Part shown: positions 44,756 to 52,358 of the stretch, piece after piece | Layout: the number at the start of each line of letters is the position of its first letter | How positions within the stretch are numbered: the stretch's first letter is position 1 | NCBI GenBank assembly: GCA_029959865.1 | Contig: JASCPE010000001.1 | Span: forward strand, 620,001-684,000 | Length of the DNA stretch: 64,000 nt | Source: Microbacteriaceae bacterium PS02070 | GTDB lineage: Bacteria; Actinomycetota; Actinomycetes; Actinomycetales; Microbacteriaceae | Direction: 5' to 3' | Notes under the pieces: generated by a model | What the model saw: only the letters and a program-made list of their open reading frames with translations | Databases searched by the model: none | Told to the model about the DNA's origin: nothing | Position numbers and translations under genes: made by a program

Positions 44756-45424
44756 ATGAAAACCCCTGTGAAGGCGACGCTCGTCACCATTGCCGTTGTG
44801 GTGGTGATGGTGATCGCCGCGTTGATCTATGTCCTTGTCAATCAGAGCCAGTCCGCTCCACCTTCATCTGGGGGCGGTGACGCATCCCCGCAGGTGGTGC
44901 GGGAGAGCTCGCATGTCCTCGACGACGGCGGGGAGGGCGCTGTCACCCTGGTGGAGTTCCTCGACTTCGAGTGCGAGGCGTGTGGCGCGTTCTTCCCGAT
45001 CGTGGAGGATATGCGGGAGCAGTTCGCTGGGGAGATCACGTATGTGGTCCGCTACTTCCCGCTGCCCGGTCACTTCAATTCGAAGAACGCGGCGGTCGCG
45101 GCGGAAGCGGCCGCGCAGCAGGACCGGTTCGAGGACATGTATGTCCGGTTGTTCGAGACGCAGGCGGAGTGGGGTGAGGCGCAGGAGTCTCGCGCCGACC
45201 TGTTCCGTGGCTTCGCGGAGGAGATCGGTCTGGACATGGCCGCCTATGACGCCGCCGTGGCGGACCCGGCTACGGCGGAGCGGGTGGAGCTGGATTTCGA
45301 GGAGGGCCAGGCGCTCGGGGTGAGCAGCACGCCGACGTTCTTCCTCGACGGTGAGCTGCTCGAGCTGCAGGAGTGGGACGACCTCGAGAACGCCATCCAG
45401 GCTGCGGTGAACGGTGGCCGGTGA
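44756..45424 (+). CDS. DsbA-family extracytoplasmic thiol oxidoreductase
   Basis: The 222-residue protein has one N-terminal membrane anchor (residues 8-32) and a thioredoxin-like domain. Its active site is FECEAC (C73, C76) and the cis-proline region is SSTPTFFLDG. It resembles the DsbA_4/thioredoxin_4 group that oxidises or isomerises disulfides outside the membrane. The ATG at 44756 gives the cleanest N-terminus. Its TGA overlaps the start of the flavoprotein gene. It opens the long redox operon. Confidence 0.93.
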   Translation: MKTPVKATLVTIAVVVVMVIAALIYVLVNQSQSAPPSSGGGDASPQVVRESSHVLDDGGEGAVTLVEFLDFECEACGAFFPIVEDMREQFAGEITYVVRYFPLPGHFNSKNAAVAAEAAAQQDRFEDMYVRLFETQAEWGEAQESRADLFRGFAEEIGLDMAAYDAAVADPATAERVELDFEEGQALGVSSTPTFFLDGELLELQEWDDLENAIQAAVNGGR

Positions 45425-46443
45425 TGCGGGCGGGTTTGACGCATCGGCGGGCGATCATCGTCGGCGCCGGGCAGTCTGGGCTCGCGGTTGCCGCGGCTCT
45501 GGCCGCGGAAGGGCTGCGGCCGCAGCACGAGTTTGTGGTGATCGACGCCGCCAGCACGGGGCAGCGTTCCTGGTCCTCACGGTGGCATTCGATGGAGCTT
45601 CTCAGCGACGCCCGGCATAGCGCGCTGTCTCCGCGGCGGCTGCTGGGTGACCAGCGCCGGCATCCGCGAGTGGACGAGATGGCGGACTACCTCACCTTCG
45701 TGGAAGCCGGGCTGGGCGTGGAGACGGTCTGGGGCATCCAGGCGACCGGGGTGGAGCATCGCGGGAACGGCTCGACTCTGCTGCTGTCGACGACGGCAGG
45801 GGAGGTGCAGACCCGCAACGTGATCTGCGCGACGGGCGCGGCCGCGCACCCGCGGATTCCGGAGTGGGCGTCTCTGCTGACGATGCCCGGGGTGGTGCTG
45901 CACAGCAGCGAGTACCTGTACCCGAAGCAGATCCCCGTCGGCGACGTGCTCATCGTGGGCGGCGGGAACAGCGGTGTGCAGCTGGCCCGCGAACTGTCCG
46001 CGTCGCACACCGTGACGCTGTCCGTGCGAACCCGGCGGCAGCATCGCCCCGCGATGAGCTATCCCGCCGCGGCGGGGGAGAGGGTGCCGCTGTTCTCGCG
46101 GGAGCGTCGCCCCGAGCCGATCTTCGGCGACAGCTATGAGCAGCTGCGCCGCGTCGGGGTCACGATCGCAGCTGCGGTGCAGGACGCGGCCGGCGCCGGG
46201 GTGACCTTCGCCGATGGCACGCAGGCATCCCCCCGCTCGGTGATCCTCGCCACCGGCTACACCCCTGGCGACGACTGGCTCCCGGAACCGGCCCGCGTCG
46301 ACCGGCCGCGGCGCACCCTGACCGGCCTGCCCGGGCTGTTCGTGGCGGGGATGCCGCAGTACGGCGGCCGCGGCTCCGACACCCTCGCCGGGGTCTGGAA
46401 AGACGCGACGACGATCGCCCAGCACATCATCAACCGGCCCTGA
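45424..46443 (+). CDS. FAD/NAD(P)-dependent oxidoreductase (flavin monooxygenase/TrxB-like)
   Basis: The 339-residue flavoprotein has the FAD motif AIIVGAGQSGLAVAAAL at the N-terminus, WSSRWHSMELLSDARHSALSP and a second dinucleotide motif VLIVGGGNSGVQLARE. SVILATGYTP and a C-terminal LFVAGMPQYGGRG follow. There is no CxxC pair, so it is not a true thioredoxin reductase; it is closer to flavin-containing monooxygenases. It may feed electrons to or oxidise a small substrate in the metal/redox island. The ATG overlaps the DsbA stop by one base. Confidence 0.85.
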   Translation: MRAGLTHRRAIIVGAGQSGLAVAAALAAEGLRPQHEFVVIDAASTGQRSWSSRWHSMELLSDARHSALSPRRLLGDQRRHPRVDEMADYLTFVEAGLGVETVWGIQATGVEHRGNGSTLLLSTTAGEVQTRNVICATGAAAHPRIPEWASLLTMPGVVLHSSEYLYPKQIPVGDVLIVGGGNSGVQLARELSASHTVTLSVRTRRQHRPAMSYPAAAGERVPLFSRERRPEPIFGDSYEQLRRVGVTIAAAVQDAAGAGVTFADGTQASPRSVILATGYTPGDDWLPEPARVDRPRRTLTGLPGLFVAGMPQYGGRGSDTLAGVWKDATTIAQHIINRP

Positions 46444-46456
46444 AAGGACCACCGCC

Positions 46457-47173
46457 TTGACCACCGTCACCGACCACGAACACCCGCACCGATCCGGCTC
46501 ACGGAGACGCATCCTCCTCCTGTCCACTCTGACGACGCTGCTGCTGGCCGCCGGGCTCCTGTTCGCCACCGCGGCGCCCGCAGCCGCGCACGATGAGATC
46601 GTCTCCTCCTCCCCGGAAGCCGGATCCACGGTCAGCGTGGTCCCGGAGGAGATTTCGCTGACGTTCAGCGGCGAGATCCTCACCGATTTCAGCGCCGTGA
46701 TCATTGAGGTGGTCGCCCCGGACGGGCAGAACATCGCATCGGGGGATCCGGTCATCGACGGGACCACGGTCACCCAGGCGGTGACGCCTGGTCAGGCGGG
46801 CGTGTACACGGTGCGGTGGCGGGTCGTGTCCAGCGACGGGCACCCGATCAGCAACGAGTACCAGTACACCGTCGAAGCGGTCACCGTCCCCACCAGCGCC
46901 CCTACCCCCGAAGCGACCGAGGAGCAGACACCCGACCCGTCTCCCACATCTGCCGCCAATACGTCCGGAGAGGTTCACAACGGGCCATCCGGAGGTGGGG
47001 AACTCCTCCCCGTCCTTGCGGTCCTGAGTGGCGTAATCGTGCTGGGCGGCGCGCTGGTGGTCGTGCTCATGGTGGCCAGAGAGCGTCGTCGCCGCGACCG
47101 AGCAGCCGCGGCCGCGGCCGCCGCGGATGGTGGAACCGCCGACGACCAGCAACAGAAGGAGAACCCCTCATGA
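46457..47173 (+). CDS. CopC-domain copper-binding exported protein
   Basis: The 238-residue protein starts at TTG 46457 after GAAAGGACC. A signal peptide ends in PAAA, so the mature chain would begin with His (HDEIVSSSPEAG), the first ligand of the CopC copper site. A second conserved His is in SSDGHPISNEY. The beta-barrel domain (about 45-145) is followed by a Thr/Pro/Glu-rich linker and a C-terminal membrane anchor (LAVLSGVIVLGGALVVVLMV). It likely binds Cu(II) and hands it to the CopD-type protein at 55438. Its stop overlaps the next ATG. Confidence 0.92.
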   Translation: MTTVTDHEHPHRSGSRRRILLLSTLTTLLLAAGLLFATAAPAAAHDEIVSSSPEAGSTVSVVPEEISLTFSGEILTDFSAVIIEVVAPDGQNIASGDPVIDGTTVTQAVTPGQAGVYTVRWRVVSSDGHPISNEYQYTVEAVTVPTSAPTPEATEEQTPDPSPTSAANTSGEVHNGPSGGGELLPVLAVLSGVIVLGGALVVVLMVARERRRRDRAAAAAAAADGGTADDQQQKENPS

Positions 47174-47445
47174 AATGTCCGGTCGACGGGACCGCCCTGC
47201 TGATCACGGAACGCTCCGGGGTCGAGATCGACTACTGCCCGCAGTGCCGGGGCGTCTGGCTGGACCGTGGCGAGCTCGACAAGATCATCGACCGCGCCGC
47301 CGACCTTGCTGGCGGCGGCCGGCAAACCAGCACCGCCCCCTATCCGCGCGAGGGCGACCACCGTTCTGACCGCGACAGGGATCATCACGGTCGCTCCGGG
47401 CGTCGGCGGAAGGAAGGGTTCCTCGGTGACCTCTTCGACTTCTGA
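47170..47445 (+). CDS. TFIIB-type zinc-ribbon protein
   Basis: The 91-residue protein has the zf-TFIIB pattern: CPVDGT near the N-terminus and DYCPQCRGVWLDRGELDKII, with Cys ligands in two CxxC-like groups. The second half is Arg/His/Asp-rich (HRSDRDRDHHGRSGRRRK), which could chelate metals or bind nucleic acid. The ATG overlaps the CopC gene stop. Function unknown; such proteins recur in metal-resistance regions. Confidence 0.85.
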   Translation: MKCPVDGTALLITERSGVEIDYCPQCRGVWLDRGELDKIIDRAADLAGGGRQTSTAPYPREGDHRSDRDRDHHGRSGRRRKEGFLGDLFDF

Positions 47446-47533
47446 CACCAAAAACCTCTTCCTGATAGCCGGTCTGATGACCGGGTTATCAGCGGCCCTC
47501 GCGAACGCAGGAGGAGCCGCTGATGGTTCGTGA
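47426..47533 (+). CDS. Possible 35-residue leader/small membrane peptide before lspA
   Basis: A GTG at 47426 with AAGGAAGG upstream starts a 35-codon frame with one hydrophobic segment (NLFLIAGLMTGLSAALANA). It overlaps the zinc-ribbon gene end by 20 bp and the lspA start by 11 bp, filling an otherwise empty gap. This fits a translational coupler for lspA or a small membrane protein. No homology can be claimed. Confidence 0.38.
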   Translation: MTSSTSDTKNLFLIAGLMTGLSAALANAGGAADGS

Positions 47534-48056
47534 GCAGACCCGGCGGTTCGCGGTCGCGTGCCTGGCCGCCGCTGTGGTGGTCCTGGTCGACCAGGCGACG
47601 AAGGCGGCCGCACTGGGAGGGTTGAGTCAGGAGGAGCGGATCCCGCTGCTGGGGGATCTGCTTGGGCTGCAGCTCGCGTTCAACCCCGGCGCGATCCTCT
47701 CCCTCGGAGCCGGGGTCACCGGGCTGCTCACTCTCCTCGGGGTCGGTGCCGTGGTGCTGCTGGTCGTCGCCGCCGCGCGGGCGCGGACCGGATGGTGGGC
47801 GATGGGGATCGGCCTGATCCTCGGGGGCGCGATCGGGAACCTGATCGACCGGCTGTTCTCCCCCCCTGGGTTCGGGGTCGGGCACGTCACCGACTTCCTC
47901 GCCTACGGGAACCTGTTCATCGGCAACCTCGCCGACGTCGCCCTCGGTGCCGGCGTCATCGTCCTCGGCCTGAGCCTGTGGACCCGACACCGCCGCTCCC
48001 GCGTCAGCGCGGACAGCGCGGCGCCTGCGACGGGCTCCGTGGTGAGCGGGTCATGA
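47523..48056 (+). CDS. lspA: Signal peptidase II (accessory copy)
   Basis: LspA cleaves the signal peptide of prolipoproteins. The 177-residue protein has four membrane segments and the conserved VDQATK. NPGAILSLG precedes the catalytic aspartates in NLIDRLF (D109) and NLADVAL (D138). LspA copies on metal-resistance islands are well known; the chromosomal housekeeping copy is expected elsewhere. A TlpA-type lipoprotein (48385) and Lnt (52359) in the same run are probable functional partners. Confidence 0.95.
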   Translation: MVREQTRRFAVACLAAAVVVLVDQATKAAALGGLSQEERIPLLGDLLGLQLAFNPGAILSLGAGVTGLLTLLGVGAVVLLVVAAARARTGWWAMGIGLILGGAIGNLIDRLFSPPGFGVGHVTDFLAYGNLFIGNLADVALGAGVIVLGLSLWTRHRRSRVSADSAAPATGSVVSGS

Positions 48057-48388
48057 TGGCGAAGCAGCGGACCTCGTCCGTATACCAGCGCAACGCGTTC
48101 GCGCCGGGGCTGCTCGCGGCGGCGGTGTTGTTCCTCGCGCCGGTACTGATGGGCGGGGACTGGTTCACCGTTGTGCTGTTCGTCGCCGCGATCTTCGCGG
48201 TCATCGTGGGGTGGTTCGCGATCCAGGCGCGGCAGTGGTGGTGGTTGCCTGTGTTCGTCGTGATCGCCGTGATTTGGAACCCGGTGTTCCCGTTCCCGTT
48301 CACCGGCCCGGTGTGGACTGCGGCGCAGCCGGTCGCCGCGGTCGTGTTCCTGGTCGCCGGCGCCCTGATCAAGGTCAAGCGCGCATGA
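48053..48388 (+). CDS. DUF6804-like small membrane protein
   Basis: The 111-residue protein has four hydrophobic segments including LLAAAVLFLAPVLMG and WWLPVFVVIAVIWNPVFPF. The latter, with its W/P/F-rich turn, is typical of DUF6804. A short basic tail ends it. The function is unknown. It overlaps both lspA and the TlpA gene by 4 bp, so it is embedded in the operon. Confidence 0.82.
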   Translation: MMAKQRTSSVYQRNAFAPGLLAAAVLFLAPVLMGGDWFTVVLFVAAIFAVIVGWFAIQARQWWWLPVFVVIAVIWNPVFPFPFTGPVWTAAQPVAAVVFLVAGALIKVKRA

Positions 48389-48984
48389 TCCGCCGCCGCG
48401 TCCTTGCCGCCATGACGCTGGTCGCGGCGCTGCTGCTGGCCGGGTGCACGTCCAGCGACTCGCTCGCGCAGCAGTACCGGGACGGAAGCGAGAAGGGCTA
48501 CATCGCCGGTGACTTCCAGATCGTCGAGATCCCGGATGCCGACCGCGGGGAGCCGGTGGTGTTCGAGGGCGTCACCGAGACCGGGGAGACGGTGTCCAGT
48601 GACGACTACCGCGGCGGGGTGCTGGTGGTGAACTTCTGGTACGCCGCGTGCGGGCCGTGCATCGTCGAAGCCCCGATGCTCGAGGAGGTCTGGCAGGAGT
48701 ATCAGGACCAGGGCGTCGCGTTCCTCGGGGTGAACACCTACGACCAGCCAGCCACCGCACTGTCGTTCGCCCGTGACAACAACGTCACCTACCCGAGCGT
48801 GATCGACGTGAACGACGGACGGGTCAAGCTCGCGTTCGCGCAGGTCACTCCGATCCAGGCCACCCCCACCACCTTGGTCATCGACCAGGAGGGGCGGGTC
48901 GCGGCGCGGATCATCGGGCAGTTGGCCAGCGCGTCGATCCTGTCCACCCTGGTCGCCGACACCCTCGCCGAGGACACCTCATGA
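48385..48984 (+). CDS. TlpA/ResA-like thiol-disulfide lipoprotein
   Basis: The 199-residue protein has a lipoprotein signal with lipobox LLAGC (lipidated Cys21). Its thioredoxin-like domain carries ACGPC (C89, C92) and the cis-proline region QATPTTLVIDQEG. In System II cytochrome c maturation ResA reduces the apocytochrome heme-binding cysteines with electrons from CcdA, encoded directly downstream. As a lipoprotein it is also a direct substrate for the LspA and Lnt of the island. Confidence 0.93.
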   Translation: MIRRRVLAAMTLVAALLLAGCTSSDSLAQQYRDGSEKGYIAGDFQIVEIPDADRGEPVVFEGVTETGETVSSDDYRGGVLVVNFWYAACGPCIVEAPMLEEVWQEYQDQGVAFLGVNTYDQPATALSFARDNNVTYPSVIDVNDGRVKLAFAQVTPIQATPTTLVIDQEGRVAARIIGQLASASILSTLVADTLAEDTS

Positions 48985-49748
48985 ATCCGGGAGCGGTGAT
49001 CGTCGACGGCGCCCTGTGGGTCGCGATCCCGGTCGCGATCCTCGCCGGGCTGGTGTCGTTCGTGTCCCCGTGCGTGCTGCCGCTGGTGCCTGGCTACCTC
49101 GGCTACCTCGGCAGCACCACCACGACGACCGCGGCCCCCACGCTGGACGGGGGGCGCACGGTGACGGCGGAGCGCGCGCGGCTGCTGCTGGGCGTGACAT
49201 TGTTCATCGCCGGGTTCACCGTGGTGTTCGTCGCCGTCACGATCCTCGGCGGCACCTTCGGGTACCTGCTGCTGCAATACGCCAATGTGCTCACTCGCGT
49301 CTTCGGGGTCGTCATCATCGCCCTCGGCCTGGTGTTCCTCGGCTTCTTCGGCATTGCCCAGCGCACCCTCCGCCCTCGCGCCCAGGGTAGGACCGGGCTG
49401 ATCGGGGCGCCGCTTCTCGGGTTCGCGCTCGGCGTCGGCTGGACCCCCTGTATCGGCCCGACGCTCGCAGCGATCATCTCTATGTCGTGGAACCTCGGTG
49501 ACCCCGCCCGCGCGGGCCTGCTCGGGCTCGCGTACTCGCTGGGCCTTGGCATCCCGTTCCTGATCCTCGCGGCCGGATGGGGGTGGGCGTCCCGATCGGT
49601 GACGTTCCTGCGCCGCCACATCCGCGCCCTGAACATCATCGGCGGGGCCATGCTCATCGCCCTCGGCCTGCTGATGGTGACCGGGCTGTGGACGGCACTG
49701 ATGTCGCAGCTGCAACAGGTGGTGATCAATGTCCCCCTCCCGCTCTGA
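48981..49748 (+). CDS. ccdA: Cytochrome c biogenesis protein CcdA
   Basis: CcdA carries reducing equivalents from cytoplasmic thioredoxin across the membrane. The 255-residue protein has six membrane segments and the two redox cysteines in SPCVLPLVPGYLGYL (C31) and GWTPCIGPTLAAI (C157). The GTPAC-like context and length are typical. It overlaps the TlpA gene by 4 bp and resB by 20 bp. Confidence 0.95.
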   Translation: MNPGAVIVDGALWVAIPVAILAGLVSFVSPCVLPLVPGYLGYLGSTTTTTAAPTLDGGRTVTAERARLLLGVTLFIAGFTVVFVAVTILGGTFGYLLLQYANVLTRVFGVVIIALGLVFLGFFGIAQRTLRPRAQGRTGLIGAPLLGFALGVGWTPCIGPTLAAIISMSWNLGDPARAGLLGLAYSLGLGIPFLILAAGWGWASRSVTFLRRHIRALNIIGGAMLIALGLLMVTGLWTALMSQLQQVVINVPLPL

Positions 49749-51417
49749 CACCGGCATCGACGTCACCGCCGACCCGCTACGCCCCGGCGACCACGCCGAC
49801 AGCGAATCCGCGACGGAGATCACCCAGCCGGCGCTGGGCATCACCGGGTGGTTGCGGTGGGCATGGCGGCAGCTGACCAGCATGCGCACCGCATTGGTCC
49901 TGCTGCTGTTCCTCGCGATCGCCGCCGTCCCCGGGTCCCTGTTCCCGCAGCGCAGCGCCGACCCCAACGGTGTCATCCAGTGGGAGCGGGACAACCCTGA
50001 CGTGTTCCCCCTCGCCGATGCGGTCGGCCTGTTCGACGTGTACCTGTCGCCGTGGTTCTCCGCGATCTATCTGCTGCTGTTCACCTCCCTGATCGGCTGC
50101 GTGATCCCGCGCGCCAAGCACCACTACAAGGCGCTCCGCTCCCGCCCCCCTCGCACCCCGGCCCGGCTGTCGCGGCTCTCGGAGTACCGGGAACTGACCT
50201 TGCCGAGAGAGGAAGGGAGGACCGACCCGGCCGCGCACGCGATCGACGTCGCGGCAGAGCAGCTGCGCAAGGCCGGATACCGGGTGGAGCGATACGACGC
50301 CCGCGGAGCCGCGTCGGTGTCGGCCGAGCGCGGCTACCTGCGCGAGACCGGCAACCTGATCTTCCACGTCGCCCTCGTCGGCGTGCTGGTCTCGGTCGCG
50401 ATCGGCGGGTCGTTCGCGTATACCGGGCAGCGGGTGGTGGTGGAGGGCACCACGTTCGTGAACGCGCTCAGCGACTACTCCTCGTTCAACCCCGGCCGTT
50501 TCGTCGACGGCACGGGCCTTGCCCCCTACTCGCTCACCCTCGACGACTTCCAGGTCTCCTACCGGCTGCCCGGCACCCCCGGCGCAGGCCAGGCCGGAGA
50601 CTTCTCCGCCGACATCACCATCCGCCAACCCGGGCAGGACGATCGGGCGCAGAGCGTGATCGTGAACTACCCGATCACCGTCGACGGCGATCGCATCTAC
50701 CTGCTCGGCAACGGCTACGCCCCCACCCTCACGATCCGCGACGCCGCCGGCGAGGTGGTGTACAGCGAGTCGCAGCCGTTCCTGCCGCAGGACTCCAACA
50801 TGACCTCGCTGGGCATCATCAAGATCCCGGACGGGCTGCCCGAACAGGTCGGGCTGGTCGGGTTCTTCTACCCCACCCAGGGGGTGTTGCCCTCCGGCGC
50901 GTTCACCTCCGTCTACCCGGACGTGGTCAATCCGGTGCTGACTCTCAACGTGTTCAGCGGGGATCTCGGCATCGACGACGGCACTCCGAGGTCGGTGTAC
51001 ACGCTCGAGGTCGACGGGCTCACCCAGCACACCGGCGGCGACACCGCCGCCGACTCCCTTGAGCTCACCCCCGGCGCCACCGTCGACCTGCCGAACGGGT
51101 GGGGCACGATCACCTGGGAGGAGGTCACGGCGGAGGAGCCGGTGAAGCGGTTCGCGTCGCTGCAGATCCAACGCGACCCCAGCAGCGGCTGGGTGCTCGC
51201 GTTCTCCGTGCTCGCCACCCTCGGCCTGTTCGCCGGCCTGTTCGTGCCCCGCCGCCGGCTCTGGGTGAAAGCCCGCACCACCCCGGATGGTGTGCACGTC
51301 GAGTACGCGGGACTGGCCCGCGGCGAAGACCCCGCTTTGGCGCGCGCCGTCGACGAGTTCGCGACCCGCCACGCGCACGCCCTCGGCGTAGACCAGCCTG
51401 CGAAGGACACACCGTGA
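49729..51417 (+). CDS. resB: Cytochrome c biogenesis protein ResB
   Basis: ResB and CcsA/ResC form the heme-handling synthetase of System II. The 562-residue protein has three N-terminal membrane segments (including TALVLLLFLAIAAVPGSLFPQR). A long extracytoplasmic domain holds TGNLIFHVALVGVLVSVAIGG and GQRVVVEGTTFVN, and a final membrane segment lies near residue 490 (WVLAFSVLATLGLFAGLFVPRR). It begins inside ccdA. Its TGA overlaps the next GTG. Confidence 0.94.
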   Translation: MSPSRSDTGIDVTADPLRPGDHADSESATEITQPALGITGWLRWAWRQLTSMRTALVLLLFLAIAAVPGSLFPQRSADPNGVIQWERDNPDVFPLADAVGLFDVYLSPWFSAIYLLLFTSLIGCVIPRAKHHYKALRSRPPRTPARLSRLSEYRELTLPREEGRTDPAAHAIDVAAEQLRKAGYRVERYDARGAASVSAERGYLRETGNLIFHVALVGVLVSVAIGGSFAYTGQRVVVEGTTFVNALSDYSSFNPGRFVDGTGLAPYSLTLDDFQVSYRLPGTPGAGQAGDFSADITIRQPGQDDRAQSVIVNYPITVDGDRIYLLGNGYAPTLTIRDAAGEVVYSESQPFLPQDSNMTSLGIIKIPDGLPEQVGLVGFFYPTQGVLPSGAFTSVYPDVVNPVLTLNVFSGDLGIDDGTPRSVYTLEVDGLTQHTGGDTAADSLELTPGATVDLPNGWGTITWEEVTAEEPVKRFASLQIQRDPSSGWVLAFSVLATLGLFAGLFVPRRRLWVKARTTPDGVHVEYAGLARGEDPALARAVDEFATRHAHALGVDQPAKDTP

Positions 51418-52355
51418 CGACCGTGTGGATCCCGGACGCCCCGCCGACCCTCGGCGGGTTCCTCACCCCGGCCCCGCTTCCGGCTCCGGTGCTACCGCTC
51501 CTCGCGGGACTCCTCGCGGTCGCCTACCTGGCCGGTGCGATCCGGATGTGGGTCCGCGGCCGCGGCTGGCCGGTGTGGCGGACGGTCAGCTTCCTGCTCG
51601 GCTGCGTCGCCCTCGCCGCGGTCACCGGCCTGGCGGTGGAGAACTTCGGGTACGCCCTGTTCTCGGTGTTCATGTTCCAGCAGCTCACCCTGATGATGGC
51701 GATTCCGCCGCTGCTGGTCCTCGGCTCTCCCGGCACCCTGCTGCTGCGCGCCACCCCGCACCACGGCCCAGGTCTCCTGGTGCTCCGCGCCGCGCACGCC
51801 GGGCTACGCAGTCGCACCGCACGGTGGCTGCTCAGCCCGTGGCTGGCGGTGCCGCTATACCTGGCCGCGTTTTACGGTCTGTACCTGGCGAACTTCGCCG
51901 ATCCGATCCTGTCCACCGTCACCGGCCATACCCTCCTCGAGGTCGGGTTCCTGGTCGCCGGGATGCTGTTCACCATCCCGATCCTGTCGTCGGACCCGCT
52001 GCCGGTGCGGATGAGCCACGGCGGCCGCGCCCTGGACGTGTTCGCCGAGGCCGCCCTGCACGCCTTCTTCGGCGTCTTCCTGATGATGGCCACCACTACC
52101 CTCATCGACGGGTTCGCCGGCCCGACGAGCGCGCTGGGCATCGACCCGATCGAAGACCAGCGCCTCGCCGGCGGGCTGGCCTGGTCCTACGGCGAGGCCC
52201 CCACCTTGCTGATGCTCATCTACGTCATGCACCGCTGGTTCCGCGACGACACCGCCCAAGCGGTCGCCGCCGACCGTCGCGCCGACGCACACGGCGACCC
52301 TGAGCTCGACGCGTACAACGACTACCTCACCCGACTCCACCAGAAAGACACCTGA
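51414..52355 (+). CDS. ctaG: CtaG-like cytochrome c oxidase assembly protein
   Basis: The 313-residue polytopic protein belongs to the caa3_CtaG family, linked to copper delivery to cytochrome oxidase. It has about seven membrane segments, the sequence FMFQQLTLMMAIPPLLVLGSP, and LHAFFGVFLMMATTTLI with a conserved His. The C-terminus ELDAYNDYLTRL closely resembles the end of the CopD-CtaG fusion at 55438. The GTG start overlaps the resB stop. Confidence 0.9.
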   Translation: MTTVWIPDAPPTLGGFLTPAPLPAPVLPLLAGLLAVAYLAGAIRMWVRGRGWPVWRTVSFLLGCVALAAVTGLAVENFGYALFSVFMFQQLTLMMAIPPLLVLGSPGTLLLRATPHHGPGLLVLRAAHAGLRSRTARWLLSPWLAVPLYLAAFYGLYLANFADPILSTVTGHTLLEVGFLVAGMLFTIPILSSDPLPVRMSHGGRALDVFAEAALHAFFGVFLMMATTTLIDGFAGPTSALGIDPIEDQRLAGGLAWSYGEAPTLLMLIYVMHRWFRDDTAQAVAADRRADAHGDPELDAYNDYLTRLHQKDT

Positions 52356-52358
52356 CCG

